From contig JBJXEZ010000079.1 in assembly GCA_046153695.1 (NCBI GenBank), forward strand, positions 1 to 21,035: a stretch of DNA of 21,035 nt, read 5' to 3'. Below, in pieces: positions 13,933-20,893 of the stretch. The position numbers and the translations under genes are program-made. This DNA is from M3007 sp046153695 (GTDB taxonomy: Bacteria > Bacteroidota > Bacteroidia > Chitinophagales > Saprospiraceae). The notes under the pieces were generated by a model. That model did not search any database and was not told the origin of the DNA. It was given only the letters and a program-made list of their open reading frames with translations. Each line of letters begins with the position of its first letter. Within the stretch, counting starts at the first letter, position 1.

Positions 13933-14391
13933 TTATTCCTGAATGGAATCAATTGGCTGCGGGCTGGAGGTGTCGCTTTGCAGTGTTTGTGGATCAGATA
14001 AAACGGGTTCCGGCTCCATTGCTTTACGCAAGTACATCTCGAATTGCATGCCACGCATTTCGAAACCGAGTACCAACGTAGTGTCATTGAGCGAAAGCAC
14101 GGAGTAATCCACAGGCGAGGCTCCTTTTTGTTGGATCAAACTCTTTGTCAGTTCATACTCAACCGGAATCTCAGGGCCAATTGGCAAGTTGGTGATCATT
14201 TTGCCATCGGTACCAAAACGAAAATAGGTGCCGGACAACGTGCCCGTCTCCCGCCCATTTCGTAGCCCGCGAATAATCTCCCAGCGCCCTTCTACCGCTG
14301 GCAGTGTGTTTTTTGTGTCTTCTATGCACGAAAAACAAACGAGCAATATAGGCAGCCACAATAGCACAAAGGAGGCAAAACGTCCGCTCAT
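13933..14391 (-). CDS. Lipocalin-like lipoprotein (152 aa)
   Basis: A short hydrophobic signal (ASFVLLWLPILLVCFSC) ends in a Cys with a relaxed Bacteroidota-type lipobox. The mature part (about 35-125) has the lipocalin-like pattern frequent in Bacteroidota: the GRWEIIRGLRNG motif, then TYFRFGTDGKMITNLPIG, YSVLSLNDTTLVLGFEMRG and MQFEMYLRK, a short beta-barrel motif with the G-x-W at the first strand. The tail (PEPVLSDPQTLQSDTSSPQP) is a disordered Pro/Ser-rich stretch. The frame is open to 14553, overlapping cas6, but the ATG at 14391 places the signal correctly. It starts 28 bp after the cas6 stop, so the two may share a transcript, though a functional link is unlikely. The ligand is unknown. 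Confidence 0.75.
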   Translation of the reverse strand: MSGRFASFVLLWLPILLVCFSCIEDTKNTLPAVEGRWEIIRGLRNGRETGTLSGTYFRFGTDGKMITNLPIGPEIPVEYELTKSLIQQKGASPVDYSVLSLNDTTLVLGFEMRGMQFEMYLRKAMEPEPVLSDPQTLQSDTSSPQPIDSIQE

Positions 14392-14419
14392 TTCATGGAA
14401 GTTTTTCAGTCCAAGTAAG

Positions 14420-15211
14420 TTATTTGATTTCGACATAGCCAAAACCCAGATACGGGTACTCTCCGAAACCGGAATAATAGCAGAACTCAGCCACGGAAGG
14501 AGGCATACTGGCTTCAAACTCAAAAACAAAGCCGCGAAGTTGGGATATGCCATCGGGGTTTGGTTTCAGGTGGATCAGCCTTGATTTTGCCTGTCCAATA
14601 AGCCTGTAACTCATCGGGAAAGACGGATCCAACAATTTCAACCCGGCCAGAGACTTGTACTGCACGGCAGCTTTGAAGCGGCGAATGGCGTGGTTAAAAA
14701 AACTGATATCGTAAGCTTCGTGGTCGGGAAGCAGGTATTGGTTGGCAGTTTTGCCTTCCTCCACATTTGTCAGCGAAATGGGCGAAACAGCCTTGAATTG
14801 CATGGTCTCCTTGAAATGCACCCTCGGCATTACCTGCCAATGCTTGACCTCAAACTGCGAGGGATTGCCGTCAAGTGTTCCCAACGTCAGGGGGAGTTGG
14901 CGAAAAAGGTGGACAATCTGTTGCTCAAAAGCGGTGTCCAGATACATGGAAACGCTGATCTTGACTTGATTGCCCAACAGTTTAAACTCTTGTTTCACCT
15001 GGTCCATCTCGTAAGGGTAAATGGCCAACGGACTGAATGTGAATAGTTTAAAATTGTGTGTAGCTGTGTCAAAGCCCAACTGTTGGATATGGGCCGATAG
15101 GTCAGCACCAGCGTTGGAAAGCACTGAATATATCCAGTTAGAAATTTCAGACTGGTAATTGATTGGAATAATGACACCTTTCTGGCAGGAAAGGCTGAAC
15201 TGGATGCGCAT
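14420..15211 (-). CDS. cas6: CRISPR-associated endoribonuclease Cas6 (263 aa), orphan
   Basis: Cas6 cuts pre-crRNA within each repeat to release guide RNAs for type I or III effectors. The N-terminal RRM-like domain has the usual opening MRIQFSLSCQKG, then IPINYQSEISNWIYSVL, H41 in SAHIQQLGF (the place of the general-base His in many Cas6 proteins), and FKLFTFSPL. The C-terminus carries the glycine-rich RNA-binding loop GFGEYPYLGFGYVEIK (G248-G258), the most diagnostic Cas6 feature. The length is normal. No other cas gene is in the window and no regular array was found, so it either serves a distant locus or is a relic. Two copies of a repeat containing the complement of GGATTGAAAT, which resembles the 3' end of many CRISPR repeats, lie about 0.65-0.9 kb upstream. 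The start at ATG 15211 is secure. Confidence 0.9.
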   Translation of the reverse strand: MRIQFSLSCQKGVIIPINYQSEISNWIYSVLSNAGADLSAHIQQLGFDTATHNFKLFTFSPLAIYPYEMDQVKQEFKLLGNQVKISVSMYLDTAFEQQIVHLFRQLPLTLGTLDGNPSQFEVKHWQVMPRVHFKETMQFKAVSPISLTNVEEGKTANQYLLPDHEAYDISFFNHAIRRFKAAVQYKSLAGLKLLDPSFPMSYRLIGQAKSRLIHLKPNPDGISQLRGFVFEFEASMPPSVAEFCYYSGFGEYPYLGFGYVEIK

Positions 15212-15388
15212 AAGTATGTATTGTGATTAAAAAAAAGATTAAGGCATTGCTATTTGTTGGGCTTAACGGTGTGAAAAACAGTGCACACACTTTTTCGCCG
15301 CGAAAAGTACGCAACAATTGGCATTGGCAAAGAAAAATTGTAAAAACTTGGACAAGGGTTGTCCCTGCTCGTACCGGATTACGCTCTG

Positions 15389-15523
15389 ACTCTCAGAGAA
15401 AAGACAAGTACCTGTTTGGTCGAATAAATCAACCTATACGCCTCTCTTGGCGCAAAATGTCGACTTCTCTGCCTTGGCCGACGCGCATGACGACCCCAAG
15501 CACTTGCCTTTCTCTGAAAGAGT
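15389..15523. repeat. Imperfect inverted repeat, 21-22 bp arms
   Basis: The arm at 15389-15409 begins ACTCTCAGAGAAA and ends CAAGT. The reverse complement of 15502-15523 begins ACTCTTTCAGAGAAA and also ends CAAGT. The arms pair with two small gaps/mismatches and enclose about 92 nt, which itself contains GTCG...CGAC and GCC...GGC pairs. Possible readings are a structured RNA, a MITE-like relic or chance. Confidence 0.4.
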
Positions 15524-15546
15524 CTATTAAAATAAAGCGTGTTGCG

Positions 15547-15580
15547 AGTTCAGCGTTTCATAAGATTATACTGCTGAACT
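15547..15580. repeat. Perfect 8-bp inverted repeat AGTTCAGC-N18-GCTGAACT
   Basis: The arms are at 15547-15554 and 15573-15580 around an A/T-rich 18-nt centre, between cas6 and the small peptide gene. The spacing would suit an operator; no T-run makes it a terminator. Confidence 0.5.
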
Positions 15581-15632
15581 AGTTCGATTAAAAATATTGC
15601 CTTGGGCGAGGGCGTGTATGAGTTGCTCTTCA

Positions 15633-15657
15633 ATAAAACACGATCAGCGTGTTTTAT
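15633..15657 (-). terminator. Strong hairpin terminator of the small peptide gene
   Basis: A perfect 10-bp stem, ATAAAACACG pairing with CGTGTTTTAT around a 5-nt loop. On the minus strand the first arm overlaps the stop codon of the 46-codon gene (TAA at 15656-15654) and the second arm ends in a T-rich run (TTTTATTG), as in an intrinsic terminator. Confidence 0.6.
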
Positions 15658-15794
15658 GGGATGTTTATGTCAGCGATAATAAACTCAGGCTTTTCTTGAT
15701 TCGGCTTTTCAGTACGGTCGTTTATGGTTTGAGCACGGCCACCAAATCCAGCAGTGGCAAAAAGCAATCCAAGGAGTACAGCAAAAGTGGGCAT
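15654..15794 (-). CDS. Putative small secreted peptide (46 aa)
   Basis: ATG at 15794 to TAA at 15654. The product begins MPTFAVLLGLLFATAGFGG, a good Sec-type hydrophobic core, followed by RAQ, a common Bacteroidota cleavage context, and then a charged mature part (TINDRTEKPNQEKPEF, IIADINIP). The mature peptide would be about 24 residues, with no Cys. A TTG two codons upstream is an alternative start. Support comes from the signal-peptide-like N-terminus, sensible codon use, and a perfect 10-bp hairpin placed exactly at the stop. A -7-like GACTTTTG (one mismatch) lies 35 bp upstream, inside repeat copy A. I know no family for it. It might be a secreted signalling or leader peptide, but function is unknown, and a shortened remnant of a larger secreted protein is possible. 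Confidence 0.5.
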   Translation of the reverse strand: MPTFAVLLGLLFATAGFGGRAQTINDRTEKPNQEKPEFIIADINIP

Positions 15795-15828
15795 AGTCAA
15801 AATGTTTTGATCGTTTAAAATAACGACT

Positions 15829-15892
15829 CAAAAGTCCGGCGATGCCAACCTTTAAAAAAGGACACAATTGCAGATTTCAATCCATGCAGATT
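15829..15892. repeat. Bipartite repeat, copy A
   Basis: A 13-nt block CAAAAGTCCGGCG (15829-15841), 13 variable nt, then a 38-nt block (15855-15892) starting AAAAAGGACACA and ending TTTCAATCCATGCAGATT. The second block contains TGCAGATT twice, 16 bp apart. It matches copy B with a single mismatch over the two conserved blocks and identical spacing. Confidence 0.85.
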
Positions 15893-16059
15893 GAGTATTA
15901 ATACACTAACAACCCTCTCACGCATTCGGCGTAAAAGGAAGTGGCGAGGCAGATTTGCGCCTCCAGAACAAGATATGTTGCCTAAATTTGCTGTACTATT
16001 CCGATGCTATTCCGTTTGTCTGAGTTGAACAAAAATGTGTTGTTGGTTTATTCACGGCA

Positions 16060-16123
16060 CAAAAGTCCGGCGCCCAAATAGTAATAAAAAGGACACATTT
16101 GCAGATTTCAATCCATGCAGATT
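16060..16123. repeat. Bipartite repeat, copy B
   Basis: The second copy, with blocks at 16060-16072 and 16086-16123, exactly 231 bp from copy A. It ends 50 bp before the ATG of the helical-repeat gene. GTCC in the first block and GGAC in the second could pair, so an RNA structure is possible on either strand. Confidence 0.85.
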
Positions 16124-16173
16124 TTGAATCATCCATCAAAAATGACCTGTAATATCCTAAATGATAGCCTGAT

Positions 16174-17712
16174 ATGGAATTCGAGATTCTCAAAGACTTG
16201 GTGCAGACGATCACCCGAAACAAGATCAAAAATATTGAAGTACTGGGCAACCCGGACAGTGAACGAAACCTGATTTCGGACATGCACGAGGGTATTTTTA
16301 AAGGCCAGTTTGCCTCCGATAATGAAGCCGCCCGGCATTTGTATGGCACAAGCGAAAAAGACCCCAACTACAAAAAGCTACGGAACCGCCTCATCCGGCA
16401 GTTGATCAACACCTCTTTTTTTGTAGACACGAATCAGGCGCAGTACAACGAGCGTGGAAAAGCGAGTTTCAACTGCTACAAAGAATACGCGGCGGCGTAC
16501 ATAATCTGGAGCAAAGACGCTACCAAAGCCAGCCATTACCTGCTGCAACAACTGCTGGAACAAACCATAAAATTTGAGTTTACAGCCCTCACCGCTGACA
16601 TTTGCCGCTTGCTCCGGCAGCAATCTGCTCTTAGCCCGGGCGATCAGGCCAGTCACGAAAAGTACAGCAACCTTCACCGGTTGTATGAAGAAAAGCGCTA
16701 CTGGGAAGTCAAAGCGTACGATTATTACGAAAACCTGATCCACCATTACATCACGCGCCGGTCGCCAAGCAAGGATGTGCATGCACTTGCTTCCAGGTAT
16801 TTTGACGAACTTTTTCCAAGCATTGATTCGGCAGGCACAATTCAATTTCAAATTCAAACCTACCTGATTGGTTTGATCAAGTACCTGTCGGTAAACGACT
16901 GCAAGAGCGCTTTGGCCCTCTGTATTGAAGCCGTAAACCTGCTCAAGGACAGGCCAAATATCAACCGCGGAACACTGGCCATATTTACCCTCAACGAGTT
17001 GCTTTGCATGACCCAACTCCGAATCGAGGAAGGCGGTGAAGCAACCATAAGTTACTGCGAAACGCTGGTTGATCAAGGTGATTTCAACTGGTTTCGCCTC
17101 ATGGAAAGCCGGTTCTACTACTACACCTACTTTAAACGGTATGAAGAAGCCCTGCGCATTTATGAAGAAACAGTAAGCCATTCCAGGTACGTCCAACTCA
17201 GCGGCAGCACCCGTGACATCTGGGTGATGATCGGCGGCTATTTGCACATCCTGGCTGTTTTTGGAAAATTGGACAAAAACCAGGTGGAAACCGCCGCCGG
17301 TTACTTCAACCCTTTTGCCGCGAGATTCCTCAACGATTTCGAAATTCTGGACAAGGAAAAAGACGGCATGAATATCCCGCTCGTCATGCTGCCCGTGTTG
17401 TACAGCGTGGCCAAAGGCCTGTACGAGGAAGAAACGTTTCACCGCAGTATGGAAGCCCTGGACAAATACCGAAAACGGTACCTGGAAAATGACACCAATC
17501 GACGCAGCGCCATTTTTTTAAAACTGCTGCTGGCAATCGCCAAAAAAGAGTTTGCCAGCGACCGTTCCGAGACCAAAATCCAGAAAGAACGCGAACTGCT
17601 TAAAAAAGAACCGCCCGAAATGGCTGGCCAATCGTTTGCCATCGAGGTGATCCCCTATGAAGACCTGCTGGAAATGCTGCTGCAAGCACAAAAAAAGCAA
17701 ACCACCCCATAG
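16174..17712 (+). CDS. Helical-repeat (TPR-like) conserved Bacteroidota protein (512 aa)
   Basis: I recognise the family only as a conserved protein of Saprospiraceae-type bacteria, with no known function. The N-terminus has the family pattern: IKNIEVLGNPDSERNLIS, then MHEGIFKGQFASDNEAARHL, YGTSEKDPNYKKLRNRL and RQLINTSFFVDT. The rest is all-helical with repeated aromatic-rich pairs such as SRFYYYTYFKRYEEALRIYEE, resembling degenerate TPRs over about residues 110-470. There is no signal peptide or membrane span, so it is probably a cytosolic scaffold. Related proteins often occur in several copies per genome; only one is present here. It starts 50 bp after repeat copy B and is followed after 47 bp by the hydroxylase gene. 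Confidence 0.75.
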   Translation: MEFEILKDLVQTITRNKIKNIEVLGNPDSERNLISDMHEGIFKGQFASDNEAARHLYGTSEKDPNYKKLRNRLIRQLINTSFFVDTNQAQYNERGKASFNCYKEYAAAYIIWSKDATKASHYLLQQLLEQTIKFEFTALTADICRLLRQQSALSPGDQASHEKYSNLHRLYEEKRYWEVKAYDYYENLIHHYITRRSPSKDVHALASRYFDELFPSIDSAGTIQFQIQTYLIGLIKYLSVNDCKSALALCIEAVNLLKDRPNINRGTLAIFTLNELLCMTQLRIEEGGEATISYCETLVDQGDFNWFRLMESRFYYYTYFKRYEEALRIYEETVSHSRYVQLSGSTRDIWVMIGGYLHILAVFGKLDKNQVETAAGYFNPFAARFLNDFEILDKEKDGMNIPLVMLPVLYSVAKGLYEEETFHRSMEALDKYRKRYLENDTNRRSAIFLKLLLAIAKKEFASDRSETKIQKERELLKKEPPEMAGQSFAIEVIPYEDLLEMLLQAQKKQTTP

Positions 17713-17759
17713 CAGTTAAACCGGTAAGGAACCACTGAAAAAACCTAAACACACGAATT

Positions 17760-19025
17760 ATGGAAGCATACGGCGCAATTCTCAACCTCGCCATTCCGGT
17801 ATTTTTCCTGCTGTATTTCATCGAGGTGACGGTCGCCTGGCAGCGCGGGGAAAATGTCATTCGGGGGCTGGACAGCATTTCGAGTTTCAGTTCCGGCATC
17901 ACGAACATAGTCAAGGACGTGCTGGGCCTGAGTATTGGCATCATCAGTTATTCCTGGCTGGTAAACAAGGTAGCCATCCTGCACATCGAAGCCACGTGGG
18001 TTGTGTACGCCGTGGCGTTTGTGGCCGTGGATTTTCAGGGCTATTGGGTACACCGCTGGAGCCATGAGATCAATTTCCTGTGGAACCGTCATATCATCCA
18101 CCACAGCAGTGAGGAGTTCAACCTGTCGTGCGCGCTGCGACAGTCCGTTTCGACCATAGTGAACTATTTCACCTTCCTGCTGCTGCCGGCTGCGCTGCTT
18201 GGCATACCGGGCGAGGTGATTGCTGTGATCGCACCATTGCATTTATTTTTGCAGTACTGGTACCACACCCGTCTCATCGGTCAGATGGGCTGGCTGGAAC
18301 ATCTGCTGGTCACGCCTGCACACCACCGCGTACACCACGCCATCAACGCCGAGTACATGGACAAAAACTACGGGCAGATTTTCATTCTCTGGGACAAGTG
18401 GTTCGGCACCTTTCAGCCGGAGCGGCCCGACGTGCCGCCGGTGTACGGCGTGAAGCGCCCCGTCCGCACCTGGAACCCGTTCAAGATCAACTTCCAACAT
18501 TTCTGGCTGCTGCTCACCGATGCCTGGCGCACCCGCAGGTGGTGGGATAAGGTGCGTATCTGGTTTATGCCCACTGGCTGGCGGCCCGCCGATGTGCAGG
18601 CCCTCTACCCCGTGACCGCCATCGCAGACGTGTACCATTTTGAAAAATACGATACGCCCGCTTCGCGCACGCTGGTGGCCTGGTCGTGGGTGCAGATGTT
18701 TTTCACCTACTTCCTGCTGATCTACTTTTTTGCTTTTCTCGGAAAAATCGGTGCACCGGGTATTTTCCTGTACGGTGCGTTCATTTTCACAACCATTTAC
18801 GCCTACACAGAACTGATGGACGGCAACCGAAACGCCCATCTGATGGAAATCGCTAAATCCGCCCTCGGGCTGTACCTTATCGGGCAAGCCGGGGGCGACT
18901 GGTTCGGCGCACGGACAAACGTGGGCGCGTGGTATGTTTTTCTGGTGGGCGGCTACTGCGTATTGTCGGCGGTAGTGGCGGTGTGGCTGGTGGAGCGGGA
19001 GGTGAAAAAGTGGGCGTTAGGCTAA
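17760..19025 (+). CDS. Sterol desaturase / alkylglycerol-monooxygenase-like membrane di-iron hydroxylase (421 aa)
   Basis: An integral membrane di-iron oxygenase of the fatty-acid-hydroxylase superfamily. The histidine clusters are complete: H98 and H102 in VHRWSHE, H111, H114 and H115 in RHIIHHSSEEFN, and H188, H189, H192 and H193 in PAHHRVHHA; H161 and H169 in the middle membrane segment may add ligands. HHSSEEFN and MDKNYGQIFILWDKWFGTF are typical of the AGMO/TMEM195-like branch, which cleaves ether lipids, but bacterial members have varied or unknown substrates. Membrane segments lie near residues 5-25, 48-72, 80-95, 134-165, and three to four more after 305, making it longer than minimal family members. 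It lies 47 bp after the helical-repeat gene and converges on the M23 gene. Confidence 0.9.
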   Translation: MEAYGAILNLAIPVFFLLYFIEVTVAWQRGENVIRGLDSISSFSSGITNIVKDVLGLSIGIISYSWLVNKVAILHIEATWVVYAVAFVAVDFQGYWVHRWSHEINFLWNRHIIHHSSEEFNLSCALRQSVSTIVNYFTFLLLPAALLGIPGEVIAVIAPLHLFLQYWYHTRLIGQMGWLEHLLVTPAHHRVHHAINAEYMDKNYGQIFILWDKWFGTFQPERPDVPPVYGVKRPVRTWNPFKINFQHFWLLLTDAWRTRRWWDKVRIWFMPTGWRPADVQALYPVTAIADVYHFEKYDTPASRTLVAWSWVQMFFTYFLLIYFFAFLGKIGAPGIFLYGAFIFTTIYAYTELMDGNRNAHLMEIAKSALGLYLIGQAGGDWFGARTNVGAWYVFLVGGYCVLSAVVAVWLVEREVKKWALG

Positions 19026-19090
19026 GCCGGCCAATTCTCGGCGTACCATATCCAGAAATTGGTTGAATGCTCGATGCCCTGGATACATAC

Positions 19091-20893
19091 TCACTTCACA
19101 AAATCCCGCTCAAAAATCGCCTCGTTTCCCCGATCATCCGTCACCACAAGCCGCAGCGTGTGGGTGCCGCGCGCAATCCGCCCGTCGAACGTGTGGGTGA
19201 GGCGGGCGCGTTTGCGGTCGTACTCGAACAGCACCCACTTGCCGTCCACAGTACCCCGGTACCGCAGTCCCTTGGCGTTGCCGTCGGTGTCAAAATTGTC
19301 GGTGGCAACGAAGGAAATCGCATTTTTTTTCAGCATGCTTTGCGCAAAAACCACGGGTTTGATGACCGGCGGCGTGGTGTCCACCATAACGCTATACGAC
19401 CCGAACTCCCGCACGCGGGTTTCCAACGTATTGTCTTTCCAGGTGCCCGCGCAGTTAGTCGGGCGGCCCTTGCCGAGCTGGACGATGACCGCCTTGTTCC
19501 GGAGGTTTCCCGGTACATCATCCGCCCGAATTCCGATGGTACCATAGCGGTGCAACGGCACCGTTTCGTCGTGAACCCGGTGTACCGGTGCCAGAAGCTC
19601 GGGCCGAGGCGCTTCCGTTGTGTGCCGAAAAAAAAGCGTTTCGTACAGCGTGCCTTTCGGAAAGGTCATAAAAAAACCGTCCATGTCCACCCGGCTTTCC
19701 ACGTCGAAGGGCAGCTCCAACTGGTATGGAGCAGCTGGCAACGCTGGCACAGGGTCGTCTCGAAGCACCCAAAAGACAATTTCGGTGGTGTTGTCGTGGG
19801 CATCGGCGGCCCAGATGGTAAACTTGGTCGGCTTGTCTTTGTAGATCGGAACCGCCCCGAGGCTTTCAGTGCGGGCGTAGTTGGAGAGCCGGTCGCCGGG
19901 CAGCACGAAGCAACGGTGAAACATGGCCTCGTACCGGCTGAAGGCAGAGTAATCCGTATGCGCGTTGATGTAACGGGACTCGTCGAAGTCGATCTCGTTG
20001 GCGTACCACTGAAAAGCGAGTTTGTCGTTGACCAGCATTGTGAGGGTGCAGAGACCGTTTTTGTTCAGTGTGTTGCCAGTCATCTGGTCGAACGCTCGCA
20101 CACCAAAGCCGACCCGCCAGGCTGGTATCCGCACGGTGTCGCCGCCCACCGGCCTAAGCCGGCCATTGGGAAGTTTTTGTATCTGGAAAGGCTGGCTGGT
20201 ACGGACTTCGCGGTTTTCATTCAGGGCGTACACCTTCATGTCCACCACTTCCGGAGGCGTTTTATCCTGCACGGGCAGGCCAAAAAAGAGCGGGTTAAGC
20301 GCTTTTTGGTTGGCTGTTCGCCGTATCTCGAAGTGCAGGTGCGGGCCTTCGGAACCGCCCGTGTTTCCCAGAACCCCGATTGCTTCACCTTTTTTCACGG
20401 GAAAAGTCGCCGGTTTGGGGAACAAATCAACCTCGAAACGCTCCTGCTTGTATTGGGCCTGCCGGACGTATTTTGCCAATTCGGGTGTAAACCGGTCCAG
20501 GTGGGCGTACACAGTGGTGTAGCCATTGGGGTGCTTGATGTACACGACGTTGCCGTATCCGCTGGCCTGTACCCGTATGCGGTGGACAACCCCACCAGCG
20601 GCAGCCACCACAGTTGCGCCAGCCTGACCGTTTTTGGTACTGATATCGAGGCCCGTGTGAAAATGATTTTCGCGCAGTTCGCCAAATGAACCTGAAATAC
20701 GCAGGCCTTCGACCTGAACAGGCATGCGGAAGTAGTTTTGCGGGAAGGAAGAACCCGGTTGTTTCCCCAGAGCGATAGGGTAGGGTGGGCTGTTTTTTGG
20801 AAAAAAAAGCAGCCTGTTATTTTGTTTTGCAGCGGCGGTAAACAGCAATAAAAAAGCGGTAGCGAGGGAAAAAATGAAGGCAGTATTTCTCAT
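19091..20893 (-). CDS. M23 (LytM) family metallopeptidase, large secreted form (600 aa)
   Basis: A zinc endopeptidase domain that cuts peptidoglycan cross-bridges, or a degenerate regulator of an amidase. Signal peptide RNTAFIFSLATAFLLLFTAAA. The M23 domain lies at about residues 65-200 with H79 and D83 in HFHTGLDIS, H131 in VYAHLDRF, and H185 and H187 in GPHLHFEIR: all metal and catalytic positions present, so it is probably active. About 400 further residues form beta-rich, Ig-like repeats (TKFTIWAADAHDNTTEIVFW, SYSVMVDTTPPVIKPVVF, THTLRLVVTDDRGNEA), a layout known from Bacteroidota M23 proteins. The frame opens at a GTG at 20911; the ATG at 20893 is preferred because a purine-rich GGTGGAGAG lies about 10 nt upstream of it and the signal then starts properly. 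Confidence 0.93.
   Translation of the reverse strand: MRNTAFIFSLATAFLLLFTAAAKQNNRLLFFPKNSPPYPIALGKQPGSSFPQNYFRMPVQVEGLRISGSFGELRENHFHTGLDISTKNGQAGATVVAAAGGVVHRIRVQASGYGNVVYIKHPNGYTTVYAHLDRFTPELAKYVRQAQYKQERFEVDLFPKPATFPVKKGEAIGVLGNTGGSEGPHLHFEIRRTANQKALNPLFFGLPVQDKTPPEVVDMKVYALNENREVRTSQPFQIQKLPNGRLRPVGGDTVRIPAWRVGFGVRAFDQMTGNTLNKNGLCTLTMLVNDKLAFQWYANEIDFDESRYINAHTDYSAFSRYEAMFHRCFVLPGDRLSNYARTESLGAVPIYKDKPTKFTIWAADAHDNTTEIVFWVLRDDPVPALPAAPYQLELPFDVESRVDMDGFFMTFPKGTLYETLFFRHTTEAPRPELLAPVHRVHDETVPLHRYGTIGIRADDVPGNLRNKAVIVQLGKGRPTNCAGTWKDNTLETRVREFGSYSVMVDTTPPVIKPVVFAQSMLKKNAISFVATDNFDTDGNAKGLRYRGTVDGKWVLFEYDRKRARLTHTFDGRIARGTHTLRLVVTDDRGNEAIFERDFVK

Larger units (their letters stand above)
15212..15653. 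other. Intergenic region upstream of cas6 with inverted repeats and a possible decayed reading frame
   Basis: No convincing intact gene. The plus-strand open frame 15223-15582 (GTG start) has an unlikely composition. A different plus frame, open from 15267 and broken by one TGA at 15387-15389, continues to a TAA at 15528-15530. It reads more like protein: STQQLALAKKNCKNLDKGC before the stop, and TPLLAQNVDFSALADAHDD then PKHLPFSERVY after it. This could be a decayed small gene or chance. The stretch also holds an imperfect inverted repeat (15389-15409 with 15502-15523) and a perfect 8-bp inverted repeat (15547-15554 with 15573-15580). It may also contain the cas6 promoter, but no exact TAnnTTTG is seen on the minus strand. 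Confidence 0.5.
15795..16173. other. Intergenic region holding two copies of a bipartite repeat
   Basis: No gene of credible composition on either strand. The region contains the two 64-nt repeat copies (15829-15892 and 16060-16123), a 10-bp palindrome GTATTAATAC at 15895-15904 just after copy A, and about 50 bp of leader before the ATG at 16174. Open frames crossing it are short or are shadows of the downstream gene. Confidence 0.6.

Noticed and set aside
14392..14553. N-terminal extension of the lipocalin-like protein
   Set aside because: It lies over the cas6 3' end and would bury the lipoprotein signal.
15223..15582. Plus-strand 119-codon frame with GTG start upstream of cas6
   Set aside because: Rich in Trp/Arg/Lys in an improbable mix after the first 16 residues, no motif, and another frame reads more like protein. 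Mentioned only as a possible piece of a decayed gene.
15829..16123. Regular CRISPR array
   Set aside because: Only two copies, 231 bp apart, and the conserved unit is bipartite and longer than a repeat with a fixed-length spacer. Kept as a repeat element, not called CRISPR.
15996..16367. Minus-strand 123-codon frame spanning repeat copy B
   Set aside because: It mainly runs antisense to the start of the helical-repeat gene and has no protein-like features.
16378..17442. Minus-strand open frame (354 codons) inside the helical-repeat gene
   Set aside because: No recognisable motif; the opposite strand encodes a coherent conserved helical protein over its whole length.
19031..19062. CCAATT-N20-AATTGG inverted repeat between the hydroxylase and M23 genes
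   Set aside because: A 6-bp A/T-rich match with a long spacer and no T-run is expected by chance in this much sequence.
19067..20689. Long plus-strand open frame (540 codons) antisense to the M23 gene
   Set aside because: The composition is His/Val/Arg-rich without domains, and it is the codon-bias shadow of the well-supported M23 peptidase.
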